Shown here piece by piece: positions 35,038 to 44,111 of a stretch of DNA of 64,000 bases. Origin of the DNA: Pukyongia sp. (GTDB taxonomy: Bacteria > Bacteroidota > Bacteroidia > Flavobacteriales > Flavobacteriaceae); NCBI GenBank assembly GCA_030148705.1, contig JASBSY010000002.1:1-64000 (forward strand), written 5' to 3'. The first letter of the stretch is position 1. Each line of letters opens with the position of its first letter. Made by a program: the position numbers and the translations under genes. The notes under the pieces are model-generated. The model was given only the letters and a program-made list of their open reading frames with translations. It ran no database searches and was not told where the DNA came from.

Positions 35038-36309
35038 CTAAAAGAACCAGTTTTCCGGCCAGAGCCACATTAATAACAAACCTGAAGCTATAGAAATCCC
35101 AAAGGAGATAGCGATCCATTTACCCAGTTTAGGGGTTCCCAGGACCGCCGCCATCACCCCTTTGAAGGCCAGGTTCGACAAAGAGGCAAGTAAAATAAGC
35201 CGCCAGCCCGTGGAAGTTTCCAGGCCGTTACTACGCATTAAATTAGAAAGGGATAAAGTGATGGCATCAACATCTGTAAGTCCGCTGATAATGGCGACCA
35301 CATACAAAGCGTTGTTGCCAAACTCCTCTTTGGTGAAAGCCACTGCAAGGAGGATAAGTCCGTATAGCAAACCGAATATCAGCGCACTTTTAAACTGTGC
35401 AGGGTTTTTAGGTTCGGGCATTTCGTCGCCTTCTTTGTCCTTATTGATAAGATAGAATAAGCCAACACAAAGGAGGGCCATAATTACAAACTCAACGATG
35501 AGAGGCGGTAATACTTCGGGCAACTTTTCGGGAACGACTACTCCAACTTCTATCATTATTCTTACCAGGGCAATTGCCGAAGCCGCAGTTATCACAAAGG
35601 CTGCAAGTTTATCGATATTCTTCGCATTGGCTGTCTTCCTGGCATAGCTCACGGTAGTCGCCGTACTGCTGATGAGTCCACCCAGTATACCGTTCGAGAT
35701 AATTCCCACCTTCTTGCCTACGAACTTATAAATGAAATAACCCACAACGCTGATTCCCACTATAAGGGTTACCATAAACCAAATATTACGCGGATTTAGC
35801 ACATCCAGCGGGCCGTAGGTCTCATTAGGTAAAATAGGAAGGATAACCAGGGAAATCCCGGCAAAGGTCATTATCGCTGCGAGCTCCTTGTCCTTCAGCG
35901 AATCGATAAAATCGTGGAGATGTTCCTTTATGTAGAGGAGGATTGCCAGCGCACCCCCAACCACAACGCCCACCACCTGACTACCCAACACCAGGTAAGC
36001 TCCTATTGCGAACATCAGCAAGGCCGCTACTTCGGTAGTCTGACCTATGTCGGGCTTTGCCTTTCCTTTACTATTGACAATATTGGCCGCGACCATCAAT
36101 GCGGTGATAGACAACCCGATTACGGGAAGGATAAAGGGATTGTCGTATTCTCTTGTAAGAAATCCGGAAACTACTCCCAGGATGGAAATAAGGGTGAAGG
36201 TTCTAACTCCGGCGATCTTGTTATCATTGCTCTCCCGCTGGAGACCAACCAACATGCCAAGTCCAAAGGCAATACCCAGTGTAATAAAGTCTTCGTAGTT
36301 CATCGTCAT
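35038..36309 (-). CDS. MgtC/SapB and DUF4010 domain membrane protein
   Basis: A 423-residue polytopic protein. The N-terminal MgtC-like part reads ITLGIAFGLGMLVGLQRE and AGVRTFTLISILG; the C-terminal DUF4010 part has ~8 more helices with AIISGLTDVDAITLSL. Starts at 36309 or 36303 (MTMNYEDF) are both possible. Function is not established; MgtC-like proteins are tied to Mg2+ or phosphate stress. It is separated from hppA by a strong terminator and so has its own promoter. Confidence 0.88.
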   Translation of the reverse strand: MTMNYEDFITLGIAFGLGMLVGLQRESNDNKIAGVRTFTLISILGVVSGFLTREYDNPFILPVIGLSITALMVAANIVNSKGKAKPDIGQTTEVAALLMFAIGAYLVLGSQVVGVVVGGALAILLYIKEHLHDFIDSLKDKELAAIMTFAGISLVILPILPNETYGPLDVLNPRNIWFMVTLIVGISVVGYFIYKFVGKKVGIISNGILGGLISSTATTVSYARKTANAKNIDKLAAFVITAASAIALVRIMIEVGVVVPEKLPEVLPPLIVEFVIMALLCVGLFYLINKDKEGDEMPEPKNPAQFKSALIFGLLYGLILLAVAFTKEEFGNNALYVVAIISGLTDVDAITLSLSNLMRSNGLETSTGWRLILLASLSNLAFKGVMAAVLGTPKLGKWIAISFGISIASGLLLMWLWPENWFF

Positions 36310-36330
36310 ACCAAGATACTATAAAAACAA

Positions 36331-36368
36331 AAAAATTCCTCTCGAGAAATCGTCTCAAGAGGAATTTT
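36331..36368 (-). terminator. Terminator of hppA
   Basis: AAAATTCCTCT (36332-36342) pairs perfectly with AGAGGAATTTT (36358-36368). Read on the minus strand, the stem is followed by a long U-tract (TTTTTTTGTTTTT). It separates hppA from the DUF4010 gene. Confidence 0.9.
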
Positions 36369-36403
36369 AATTCTTATTTAACTATTTTAAAGTGACTATT
36401 TCC

Positions 36404-38905
36404 TTAGTTCTCTACCTTTTTAACCTCCTTAATCACTTCAGTCTTTACTTCTTTCCCGGATTTAGGGGCTACTTCTTTCAGAGCATCGATCTTTGCCTGT
36501 ACCTCTTCTTCGGTACCGGTAAAGGTGGTCTTTTCAGTAGTAGTTTCTCCGTTTTCGGTAGTTTCTATAGTTACATCGGCCGTGGTGATTTCACCGTCTA
36601 CAGACATTTCAACCTTTACTTCTCTTGTTACCTGAGCTTTATCTGAAATCCATTCGTTATCCCCTTTGTCGGTTACAATAGTCTTGTTTCCATCGGCATC
36701 GATGAAATACATTTCGTCTGAAGTGTGTAGTGCTTCATCGGCAGAATGGTGACCTCCGGCCAGGATAGGTGCAATTACCAGCCCGATAAGACAGGTTAAT
36801 TTAATAAGGATGTTCATGGATGGACCCGAAGTATCTTTAAAAGGATCTCCAACGGTATCGCCCGTAACAGCGGCCTTATGTGCTTCGCTGCCTTTATAGG
36901 TCATTTCACCGTCGATCATGACACCTGCTTCGAAGGATTTTTTGGCATTATCCCATGCGCCTCCGGCGTTGTTCTGGAAGATTGCCCACATTACACCACT
37001 TACACATACACCTGCCATATAACCTCCCAGCGGTTCGGCGCCAAAGATAAGGCCAACCAATACGGGAGTAATGATTGTAAGCAGTCCGGGTAATAGCATT
37101 TCTCTTAAAGCTGCCTGTGTTGAGATGTCAACACATTTTGCGTATTCAGGGGTTCCTGTACCTTCCATAATACCGGGAATCTCTTTAAACTGTCGTCTTA
37201 CTTCCTGTACCATTTTCATGGCGGCTTTACCAACCGATTTCATCGCCATTGCAGAGAATACAACCGGGATCATACCTCCTACAAATAACATGGCCAGGAC
37301 ATCTGCCTTAAAGATGTTGATACCCGCTTCCAGTTCAGCAAGCGTAACAAAGGCCGCAAAAAGCGCCAGAGCCGTAAGTGCGGCTGAGGCAATAGCAAAT
37401 CCCTTTCCAACTGCTGCTGTAGTATTTCCAACAGAATCCAGAATATCGGTACGCTGTCTTACCTGTGGATCAAGATCACTCATCTCGGCAACACCACCGG
37501 CATTATCGGCAATTGGTCCGAACGCATCGATGGCAAGTTGCATTCCTGTTGTGGCCATCATGGCTGAAGCAGCAAGTGCTACTCCATAGAAACCTGCAAG
37601 TTCGTACGATCCGTAGATCGCTGCTGCGAACAGCAATACACTCCAGAAAGTCGATTTCATCCCCACAGCCAGACCTGCAATAATATTGGTTGCGGCTCCT
37701 GTAGAGGAATTCTTTACTATATCCATAACCGGTTTTTTACCAAGACTGGTAAAGTATGCGGTTACAAAAGAAATAAGTGCTCCTACTGCAAGTCCTATCA
37801 TACAGGAGTAGAACACATGCATGGCTGGAATTTCTAAATAGCCTTCCCCGAAAAACTTCATGTTCATGGTTTCAGGAAGCATCCAGTCTATCAGGAAATA
37901 ACTGGCAATAAGGGTGAGAATAATCGCGGTCCAGTTACCCATATCCAGGGCTTTTTGCACCTCAGGTTCGCGCGCATCGTTATTTTTTATCTTAACTATA
38001 AAAGTCCCGATAATAGATGCAAGCACTCCTACACCCGCAATTACAAGAGGCAGGAGTATAGGTCCCATATTATTAAAAGCGTCTTCAAACTGAACTCCCA
38101 AACTCATATCGCGGATCACGTAGTTACCCAATACCATAGAAGCAAGTACAGTTGCAACGTAAGAACCAAACAGGTCGGCTCCCATTCCTGCAACATCACC
38201 TACATTATCACCCACGTTATCGGCAATTGTAGCCGGGTTACGTGGATCGTCCTCCGGAATTCCGGCCTCGACCTTTCCAACAAGATCGGCACCCACGTCG
38301 GCTGCCTTGGTGTATATTCCGCCACCTACTCTTGCGAACAAGGCAATACTTTCAGCTCCCAGGGAGAAGCCTGCAAGCGCTTCCAACACTACTGTCATAT
38401 TATAATAGAAGGATTCGTCTTCGTTGCCCATGAACTGACCAACAAAAAACAAGAAGAACAAGCTAAGTCCCAATACGGCCAATCCTGCAACTCCCAGTCC
38501 CATTACGGTACCTCCGCCAAATGATACCTTTAAGGCTTGCGGTAGGCTGGTTTTTGCCGCTTCTGCAGTTCGGGCATTTGCTTCTGTAGCGATTCGCATC
38601 CCGATGTTTCCTGCCAGGGCAGAGAAAATGGCACCAAAAATAAAGGCCGGAACGATCATCCAGCTTGTAGTTTCCACCTGGGTGGAGATAAAGTATAGCA
38701 ATCCTGCGGCTACGATAGCAAAGATCAACAACAGACGGTATTCTGCATTTAGAAATGCAAGGGCACCCTCTTTAATACTTTTGGAAATAGACTGCATTCG
38801 TTCGCTACCTGCAGGCTGTTTTTTTACCCAGCTCATTTTTACAAGCATAAACAGTAAGCCCAGTACGGCTAAAGCGATTGGTACATAGATAATGTTCTGT
38901 TCCAT
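36404..38905 (-). CDS. hppA: Membrane-bound ion-pumping pyrophosphatase with a C-terminal tail
   Basis: An 833-residue integral pump that couples PPi hydrolysis to H+ and/or Na+ transport. Motifs: [30 protein letters not shown] and GADLFGSY bind Mg-PPi. GNTTAA in the second half has the alanine typical of K+-dependent enzymes. Whether Na+ or H+ is moved cannot be read with certainty. Residues ~721-833 form an added hydrophilic, Thr/Glu/Lys-rich tail after the last helix, which would be periplasmic in the known topology and is absent from most relatives. It is transcribed alone, with its own promoter and terminator. Confidence 0.95.
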   Translation of the reverse strand: MEQNIIYVPIALAVLGLLFMLVKMSWVKKQPAGSERMQSISKSIKEGALAFLNAEYRLLLIFAIVAAGLLYFISTQVETTSWMIVPAFIFGAIFSALAGNIGMRIATEANARTAEAAKTSLPQALKVSFGGGTVMGLGVAGLAVLGLSLFFLFFVGQFMGNEDESFYYNMTVVLEALAGFSLGAESIALFARVGGGIYTKAADVGADLVGKVEAGIPEDDPRNPATIADNVGDNVGDVAGMGADLFGSYVATVLASMVLGNYVIRDMSLGVQFEDAFNNMGPILLPLVIAGVGVLASIIGTFIVKIKNNDAREPEVQKALDMGNWTAIILTLIASYFLIDWMLPETMNMKFFGEGYLEIPAMHVFYSCMIGLAVGALISFVTAYFTSLGKKPVMDIVKNSSTGAATNIIAGLAVGMKSTFWSVLLFAAAIYGSYELAGFYGVALAASAMMATTGMQLAIDAFGPIADNAGGVAEMSDLDPQVRQRTDILDSVGNTTAAVGKGFAIASAALTALALFAAFVTLAELEAGINIFKADVLAMLFVGGMIPVVFSAMAMKSVGKAAMKMVQEVRRQFKEIPGIMEGTGTPEYAKCVDISTQAALREMLLPGLLTIITPVLVGLIFGAEPLGGYMAGVCVSGVMWAIFQNNAGGAWDNAKKSFEAGVMIDGEMTYKGSEAHKAAVTGDTVGDPFKDTSGPSMNILIKLTCLIGLVIAPILAGGHHSADEALHTSDEMYFIDADGNKTIVTDKGDNEWISDKAQVTREVKVEMSVDGEITTADVTIETTENGETTTEKTTFTGTEEEVQAKIDALKEVAPKSGKEVKTEVIKEVKKVEN

Positions 38906-38947
38906 TATAGTTTATTTAGTTAAAAGATGTGTTCTTTTTAGCGGTTG

Positions 38948-38955
38948 CAAAAGTA
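38948..38955 (-). promoter_or_regulatory. -7 box of the hppA promoter
   Basis: CAAAAGTA on the plus strand is TACTTTTG on the minus strand, a perfect TAnnTTTG. It lies 42 nt upstream of the hppA ATG. No clear -33 TTG. Confidence 0.55.
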
Positions 38956-38994
38956 AGAAAATTTTCGGGGGTAGTGTGAATAAAATATTCTGAA

Positions 38995-39026
38995 ATTAAA
39001 ACGAAAACCCAAATTGAATGGTCACT
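38995..39026. repeat. Left direct-repeat flank of the GIY-YIG cassette (outer-membrane-protein C-terminus remnant)
   Basis: AATTAAAACGAAAACCC, followed by an AATT and then GGTCAC, recurs at 39479-39509. The right copy is the 3' end of the DUF5686 gene. The left copy, read on the minus strand, would encode VTIQFGFSF and a stop, the typical end of an outer-membrane beta-barrel. It therefore looks like a duplicated or orphaned gene end. Confidence 0.55.
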
Positions 39027-39065
39027 TCGATACATTTCTCATTTCATTCGAAACACTCAGTGACC
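39020..39065 (+). repeat. Hairpin repeat, copy 1
   Basis: GGTCACT (39020-39026) pairs with AGTGACC (39059-39065). Inside are TTCGATACA and CACTCAG, which recur in copy 2 on the other strand. It ends 5 nt from the stop codon of the GIY-YIG gene. Confidence 0.65.
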
Positions 39066-39070
39066 GGAAA

Positions 39071-39364
39071 TTAGAATTTCCTTAAAATTTTTTTCGCCAA
39101 TTGTGGAAGTTCTTTTATTTGGCCATTTATCAATGCTTGTTTTTTCTTTCTGGTCCAACCTTGAATTTGTTTTTCCCTATAATACGCATGACTAATACGA
39201 TCGTAAGCTTCGAAATATATCAACTCAACAGGAAGACGGATGGAAGTATACCCTGAGCCACAACCAGCTTGATGTTCCTTGAATCTCCATATTAAATTGA
39301 TGGTACTGCCCGTATAATATGTACCATCTTCACACCGTAAAATATACATATATCCTCCAGTCAT
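39071..39364 (-). CDS. GIY-YIG nuclease superfamily protein
   Basis: A 97-residue single-domain nuclease of the UvrC/YhbQ type. Catalytic landmarks: YMYILRCEDGTYYTGST (the two GIY/YIG tyrosines), Arg in LIWRFKEHQ and Glu in LIYFEAYD. Lysine-rich WTRKKKQALING near the C-terminus is common in these proteins. No repair operon surrounds it. It is set between two inverted copies of a hairpin repeat and a short direct repeat, so it may be a mobile or selfish cassette; that is inference. Confidence 0.88.
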   Translation of the reverse strand: MTGGYMYILRCEDGTYYTGSTINLIWRFKEHQAGCGSGYTSIRLPVELIYFEAYDRISHAYYREKQIQGWTRKKKQALINGQIKELPQLAKKILRKF

Positions 39365-39432
39365 CTTGTATAAAAGATTAACGGGAGCTAGAAGAAATAA
39401 AGATAATTCATAGTAAGATTAAAGCAAATCTC

Positions 39433-39476
39433 GGTGGCTGAGTGATTTTCCCCTGGAAAATTGTATCGAAGCCACT
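39433..39476 (-). repeat. Hairpin repeat, copy 2 (inverted)
   Basis: GTGGCT (39434-39439) pairs with AGCCAC (39470-39475), and an inner stem ATTTTCC (39445-39451) pairs with GGAAAAT (39455-39461). On the minus strand it shares TTCGATACA and CACTCAG with copy 1. Two pairs of the outer stem differ from copy 1 by compensating changes on both arms. Confidence 0.65.
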
Positions 39477-39480
39477 TTAA

Positions 39481-41958
39481 TTAAAACGAAAACCCGAATT
39501 CACCGGTCACACCGAATTGGCGCGCTTCTGGATTGTTAAGGTAGTTGCCGCGAAAATTGAAATCGATTCGGAAGATTCGGAAGATGTTCCCTACACCCAC
39601 GCTCCATTCCCAGTAAACGTCTTCGGGAGCCCTGTATACCAGATTGGAAGCGTTTAATGCGATATTATCCTCACTGATACTCCCGTAAATCGCCCTGAAT
39701 CCTACAATTTCCCGTAGATCCAGGTTCCGTAGAACAGGGATTCGGGAAAATATCCTGCCTCCAAAATTATGTTGTAGATGCAAACTGGTGTAAGTGTCAG
39801 TTACAAACTCGTAAAAATCCAGATTGGTGAAGGTGTTGTAAATACTGAAGAGTGTCTGATTTCCCGGTACAGGGCTCAAAAGTCCCAGGGGAACCGGGTC
39901 GAAGATCCTACCGGCTTCCACCGTGCTCCATAACCTGCCCAGGCCACCGATATTCCACGGCTGACTATAAAGTGCCTGTATTTTGGTATACTGGAAATCC
40001 CCGCCCAATACGTCCTTTAAGCCATAGGTATACCCCAGATAAAAGGACGGATAATCCCCATCGTTAATAATTGTTCTTTCCACGCCATAGCCGGAAGTCT
40101 TTTTACGCGGAGTATAGAATACACCCAGTTCTATCTCAGGCTGGGCAATCTCGGATTGTACCACGCCATTTTCGTCGAAATAATTGAGGCTAAACGTATC
40201 GGTGGCAGATTTCAGCGTTCGGTACGATCCGGTGAGACGAAATATCAATTGTTTTACAGGTTCAATCTCGAAACCTGCCGTACTCAGGTTTATGCGGGTT
40301 AAGCGGTCGTTGGCCCCAACGGAGATAAGGGAAGAAGATGCCAGGTTCCTCCCTAACACATCATTACTGCTGGTTAGACTGGCACCGGTTTGTTCCACAT
40401 CCCGTCGATTCCCGCCAAATACGATGAGTCGTGATTTACGATCCAATAACCATTTTCCCGACACCCCGTATTTAAACCGATCGTCCCTGAATCCATACGC
40501 CCCAAAGACTTCAATACGCCAGGGATCGTTCTGACTGAAATATGTCCGTCCGCCCAATCGAATCCGCAAGCCTTCAGCCTCATTAAAACCGAAAATGGAG
40601 AACACCGGCCCCACGTCGATATTTCCAACCTCATAGTACCCTGAGGCAAGGGTGGCACCAATATTATAGAGGGATTTAAATCGGGGGATGGTGGTTAAGG
40701 TATCCAGCATTTTATACACCCCTGTCTCGTCCTTACTCAGCTTCTCCATCCGCCGTTCCTGCCAAAACTCATCGGGCCTGTTGTAGATTTCATAGGCATA
40801 GGGGTCTGTTTGTTCGGAATAGAATTGCTTGTCCTTCTCTATATCAAAGCGGTAATTATCGTACAGCGTGGTGCGCTTCCCGTAGATTCCCCTGGCTCCT
40901 TCTTTTTTTCTGAAGCTGAAATCACTTAAAAAGTAATCCCGGGTGATAAGAAAGATGGAATCGTTCAATACGTCGAACTCCTGTTCTATATATACTTCAC
41001 GAACCCAGTTCAGGTTTGCACTCTTGGATGCCTGAAGATTGATTTCCTTGATTGCCCAGGTGCTGTCATTTACCCAGAAATCACCTTTAAAAGTGAGCTC
41101 GTTCTTCCGTCTCGGATAATATACGATGTTGTAACACCATTTGTTATCCCTGAACGCACTGTCTAATAGCACATAATTGTAAACGTCTATACCGGTTGTT
41201 GACAGCGGACTGGTAAAAGCCTTATCGAAGAACTTAAGATAATTCTCATAGATGTCGTATTCCTTATACAGGTCTTTCACAAAAGCGATGAGCGATTGGT
41301 TATTCTGAAAGCCCGAATTCTTGTTCCCTTCAAGAATCTCTTTTTGCTCATTCAGGATATTATCTCCATATACCTTGCTGAAGGCTTCGTTTATAAAAAT
41401 CGGGAGGTAGCTGTTTCCTGTGATGTTGGAGGTATCTATCTGCTCCCATATAAATTCCATTCCTTTGAAAACCTTGCTTTTAATAAGGCCGGAATCTATA
41501 GTATTGAGGTCGAATTCCAGTTTTTCATATTTGTCGTATGCGTATTGATCGAACTTCTTTACCCCGTTCTCGCGTCGGTTTTCCCATATCTTGCGGAGGA
41601 TGTCTAGGGCGGGATTGTCTGTTTTGGATGTTTTTCCACTATAGACAACAACTTCGTCCAGGGCTGCGGCTTCTTCTTTCAGTACAACTGTAAGATTGTA
41701 GGTAGTGCGTTTTGCGAGTTCGACGGTATTCACTTCGTAGCCCACGAATGAAACCCAGATGGCTTTGTGATTTTCATCGCTTTCCAGGTAAAACCTACCT
41801 TCCTCGTTGGTGATGGTACCTTCATTAGAATCTTGAAAGATTACGTTCGCGAAGGCTACGGGTTCTCCGGATTCATCATTAACCACCCCGCTAACCTTAG
41901 TCTGCGCCAAAGCAAAAGATGTTATAAGCAAAACGGTAACGAGTAAGAGTTGCCTCAT
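39481..41958 (-). CDS. DUF5686 outer membrane protein with carboxypeptidase-like regulatory domain
   Basis: An 825-residue outer-membrane protein from ATG 41958 (signal peptide MRQLLLVTVLLITSFALAQ); 21 further in-frame residues upstream are rejected. Residues ~20-105 form the CarboxypepD_reg-like sandwich (GVVNDESGEPVAFANVIF). The rest is the DUF5686 region with aromatic beta-strands, ending in GEFGFSF, a typical barrel end with terminal Phe. Function unknown. The gene's last ~30 bases recur beyond the GIY-YIG gene. Confidence 0.9.
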   Translation of the reverse strand: MRQLLLVTVLLITSFALAQTKVSGVVNDESGEPVAFANVIFQDSNEGTITNEEGRFYLESDENHKAIWVSFVGYEVNTVELAKRTTYNLTVVLKEEAAALDEVVVYSGKTSKTDNPALDILRKIWENRRENGVKKFDQYAYDKYEKLEFDLNTIDSGLIKSKVFKGMEFIWEQIDTSNITGNSYLPIFINEAFSKVYGDNILNEQKEILEGNKNSGFQNNQSLIAFVKDLYKEYDIYENYLKFFDKAFTSPLSTTGIDVYNYVLLDSAFRDNKWCYNIVYYPRRKNELTFKGDFWVNDSTWAIKEINLQASKSANLNWVREVYIEQEFDVLNDSIFLITRDYFLSDFSFRKKEGARGIYGKRTTLYDNYRFDIEKDKQFYSEQTDPYAYEIYNRPDEFWQERRMEKLSKDETGVYKMLDTLTTIPRFKSLYNIGATLASGYYEVGNIDVGPVFSIFGFNEAEGLRIRLGGRTYFSQNDPWRIEVFGAYGFRDDRFKYGVSGKWLLDRKSRLIVFGGNRRDVEQTGASLTSSNDVLGRNLASSSLISVGANDRLTRINLSTAGFEIEPVKQLIFRLTGSYRTLKSATDTFSLNYFDENGVVQSEIAQPEIELGVFYTPRKKTSGYGVERTIINDGDYPSFYLGYTYGLKDVLGGDFQYTKIQALYSQPWNIGGLGRLWSTVEAGRIFDPVPLGLLSPVPGNQTLFSIYNTFTNLDFYEFVTDTYTSLHLQHNFGGRIFSRIPVLRNLDLREIVGFRAIYGSISEDNIALNASNLVYRAPEDVYWEWSVGVGNIFRIFRIDFNFRGNYLNNPEARQFGVTGEFGFSF

Positions 41959-42105
41959 AAGCAGGTAACGAATTGGAACAGAATAAATTTTAACGCTTCG
42001 AAAAGCTCCGCAAATAAACAATAAATCTTAAAAAAGAAAATTTAAATAAATCACAATTCTAAGAAATCCTCGAAAAAGTATCCTAATAAAGGGGTGCGAT
42101 ATGCC

Positions 42106-43083
42106 TTATTTATACATCACTTTCTTCACCGCCTTTACTACATCATCGCTATTCGGAAGCCACTGTTCAAGCAGTACCGGGGAATAAGGCGCGGGTGTAT
42201 CGGCAGTATTGAGCTTAACTATGGGAGCATCCAGGTAATCGAAAGCCTGACTCTGCACCTGGTAAGTGATTTCGGTGGCCACGTTGCCAAAGGGCCAGGC
42301 CTCTTCAAGAATGACCAGTCGGTTAGTCTTCTTTACAGAATCGATTATGGTTTTGTGGTCCATAGGGCGAACCGTGCGCAAATCGATGATCTCACAACTG
42401 ATACCTTCCGAAGCAAGTTCCTCGGCAGCCTTATACGCTTCCTTGATGATCTTTCCGAAAGATACGATGGTAACGTCGCTGCCCTTTCTCTTAATTTCCG
42501 CCACCCCTATAGGTATTAAATATTCTCCTTCGGGAACCTCTCCTTTATCACCGTACATCTGCTCACTTTCCATAAAGATCACCGGATCGTCATCGCGAAT
42601 GGAACTTTTTAAAAGGCCTTTGGCATCGGCAGGATTACTGGGCACCACAACTTTTAAGCCGGGGCAATTGGCATACCAGCTTTCGAAAGCCTGGGAATGC
42701 GTGGCAGCTAGCTGACCGGCTGAAGCGGTTGGCCCCCTGAAGACAATTGGAATGTTTATTTGTCCACCACTCATCTGTCGCATTTTTGCCGCGTTATTGA
42801 TGATCTGATCGATTCCAACCAATGAGAAATTAAAGGTCATGAATTCGATGATCGGTCGGTTACCATTCATGGCACTGCCCACACCAATTCCGCTAAACCC
42901 AAGTTCAGAGATGGGAGTATCTATAATTCGTCTTGGACCGAATTCATCCAGCATTCCCTTACTGGCTTTATAAGCACCATTGTACTCTGCTACCTCTTCA
43001 CCCATCAGGTAAATAGTCTCGTCACGGCGCATCTCTTCGCTCATGGCTTCCTGTATTGCCTCCCGAAATTGGATTGTCTTCAT
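42106..43083 (-). CDS. pdhB: Pyruvate dehydrogenase E1 component, beta subunit
   Basis: A 325-residue beta subunit (MGEEVAEYNGAYKASKGMLDEFG; IIEFMTFNFSLVGIDQIINNAAKMRQMSGG; IDLRTVRPMD). It forms a heterotetramer with an alpha subunit encoded elsewhere, and ThDP sits at the interface. The gene is alone, divergent from etfB, a common flavobacterial arrangement. It differs from the fused E1 in the paa operon both in structure and in likely substrate. Confidence 0.93.
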   Translation of the reverse strand: MKTIQFREAIQEAMSEEMRRDETIYLMGEEVAEYNGAYKASKGMLDEFGPRRIIDTPISELGFSGIGVGSAMNGNRPIIEFMTFNFSLVGIDQIINNAAKMRQMSGGQINIPIVFRGPTASAGQLAATHSQAFESWYANCPGLKVVVPSNPADAKGLLKSSIRDDDPVIFMESEQMYGDKGEVPEGEYLIPIGVAEIKRKGSDVTIVSFGKIIKEAYKAAEELASEGISCEIIDLRTVRPMDHKTIIDSVKKTNRLVILEEAWPFGNVATEITYQVQSQAFDYLDAPIVKLNTADTPAPYSPVLLEQWLPNSDDVVKAVKKVMYK

Positions 43084-43120
43084 ATAAAGGGTAATTTATT
43101 CCGCTGAAAAATCAGAAACA

Positions 43121-43128
43121 CAAAAATA
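43121..43128 (-). promoter_or_regulatory. -7 box of the pdhB promoter
   Basis: CAAAAATA on the plus strand reads TATTTTTG on the minus strand, a perfect TAnnTTTG, 37 nt before the pdhB ATG. Confidence 0.5.
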
Positions 43129-43182
43129 ACAGTATTATAAAAGACAGGAAACTATTTCCCTCTTTTGTTGTTAATTTTTTTC

Positions 43183-43196
43183 CTATGCGTGCATAG
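43183..43196. promoter_or_regulatory. Perfect palindrome between pdhB and etfB
   Basis: CTATGC-GT-GCATAG is a 14-bp inverted repeat with 6-bp arms. It lies roughly 55-75 bp from both divergent -7 boxes, so it may be an operator shared by pdhB and the etf genes. The binding protein is unknown. Confidence 0.45.
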
Positions 43197-43255
43197 TATT
43201 TTTATGAATATAATCGTATCTTCGTAGCTTCATTTTTAGACGGTATTTTAAACCG

Positions 43256-43263
43256 TATATTTG
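43256..43263 (+). promoter_or_regulatory. -7 box of the etfBA promoter
   Basis: TATATTTG, a perfect TAnnTTTG, 31 nt before the etfB ATG at 43295. Confidence 0.55.
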
Positions 43264-43294
43264 CCGAAATTTTACATTTTTAATATTCAGCTTT

Positions 43295-44035
43295 ATGAAA
43301 ATAGCAGTGTGCATTAGTCACGTTCCGGATACAACATCAAAGATCAATTTTACAGATGGCGATTCCAGTTTCGATACCAATGGAGTCCAGTTTGTTATCA
43401 ATCCAAACGATGAATTCGGACTTACCCGGGCTATGTGGTTTAAAGAAAAGCAAGGAGCAACCGTTCACGTTTTAAACGTAGGAGGGCCTGAAACCGAACC
43501 TACCCTTAGAAAAGCCCTGGCCATTGGGGCCGATGAGGCAATTAGGATAAATACAGCGGCTACCGACGGGTTTTCGGTAGCTAAACAACTGGCTCATGTG
43601 GTTAAAGAAGGAGGATACGACCTGGTTATTGGCGGGCGCGAGTCCATCGACTATAACGGGGGTATGGTACCCGGCATGATCGCAAAGATGAACGGGCTAA
43701 ACTTTGTAAACACCTGTATAGGCCTGGAAATAGAAGGTAACGAAGCTATGGCCGTACGCGAGATAGACGGAGGAAAAGAAACCATTAAAACTTCTTTGCC
43801 GCTGGTGATCGGCGGGCAAAAAGGCCTTGTGGCCGAAAGCGACCTTAGAATTCCAAATATGCGAGGCATTATGCAGGCCAGGTCCAAACCGTTAACGGTA
43901 AAAGAGGCTGTAGATGCTTCACCCGAAACGGAATCGGTAAAATTCGAAAAACCGGCAGCAAAGGGTGCCGTTAAGCTGGTGGATAACGTTGATGAACTGA
44001 TTGACCTGCTGCACAACGAAGCTAAAGTTATTTAA
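43295..44035 (+). CDS. etfB: Electron transfer flavoprotein beta subunit
   Basis: A 246-residue subunit (VCISHVPDTTSKINFTDG; INPNDEFGLTRAMWFKEK; GADEAIRINT; GRESIDYNGGMVPGMIAKMNG). With EtfA it carries electrons from acyl-CoA dehydrogenases to the quinone pool. It precedes etfA by 76 nt and is probably in the same operon. Confidence 0.95.
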   Translation: MKIAVCISHVPDTTSKINFTDGDSSFDTNGVQFVINPNDEFGLTRAMWFKEKQGATVHVLNVGGPETEPTLRKALAIGADEAIRINTAATDGFSVAKQLAHVVKEGGYDLVIGGRESIDYNGGMVPGMIAKMNGLNFVNTCIGLEIEGNEAMAVREIDGGKETIKTSLPLVIGGQKGLVAESDLRIPNMRGIMQARSKPLTVKEAVDASPETESVKFEKPAAKGAVKLVDNVDELIDLLHNEAKVI

Positions 44036-44111
44036 TACAAGGATTGTTGAATCATGCGATATTTAAGTTGCAGTTCAACCTACAAACAAAAAATTAAAGT
44101 CTAGAAAAGTT

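Noticed and set aside
37955-38524. 189-codon plus-strand frame opposite hppA
   Set aside because: No family resemblance; hppA on the other strand has all catalytic motifs in frame.
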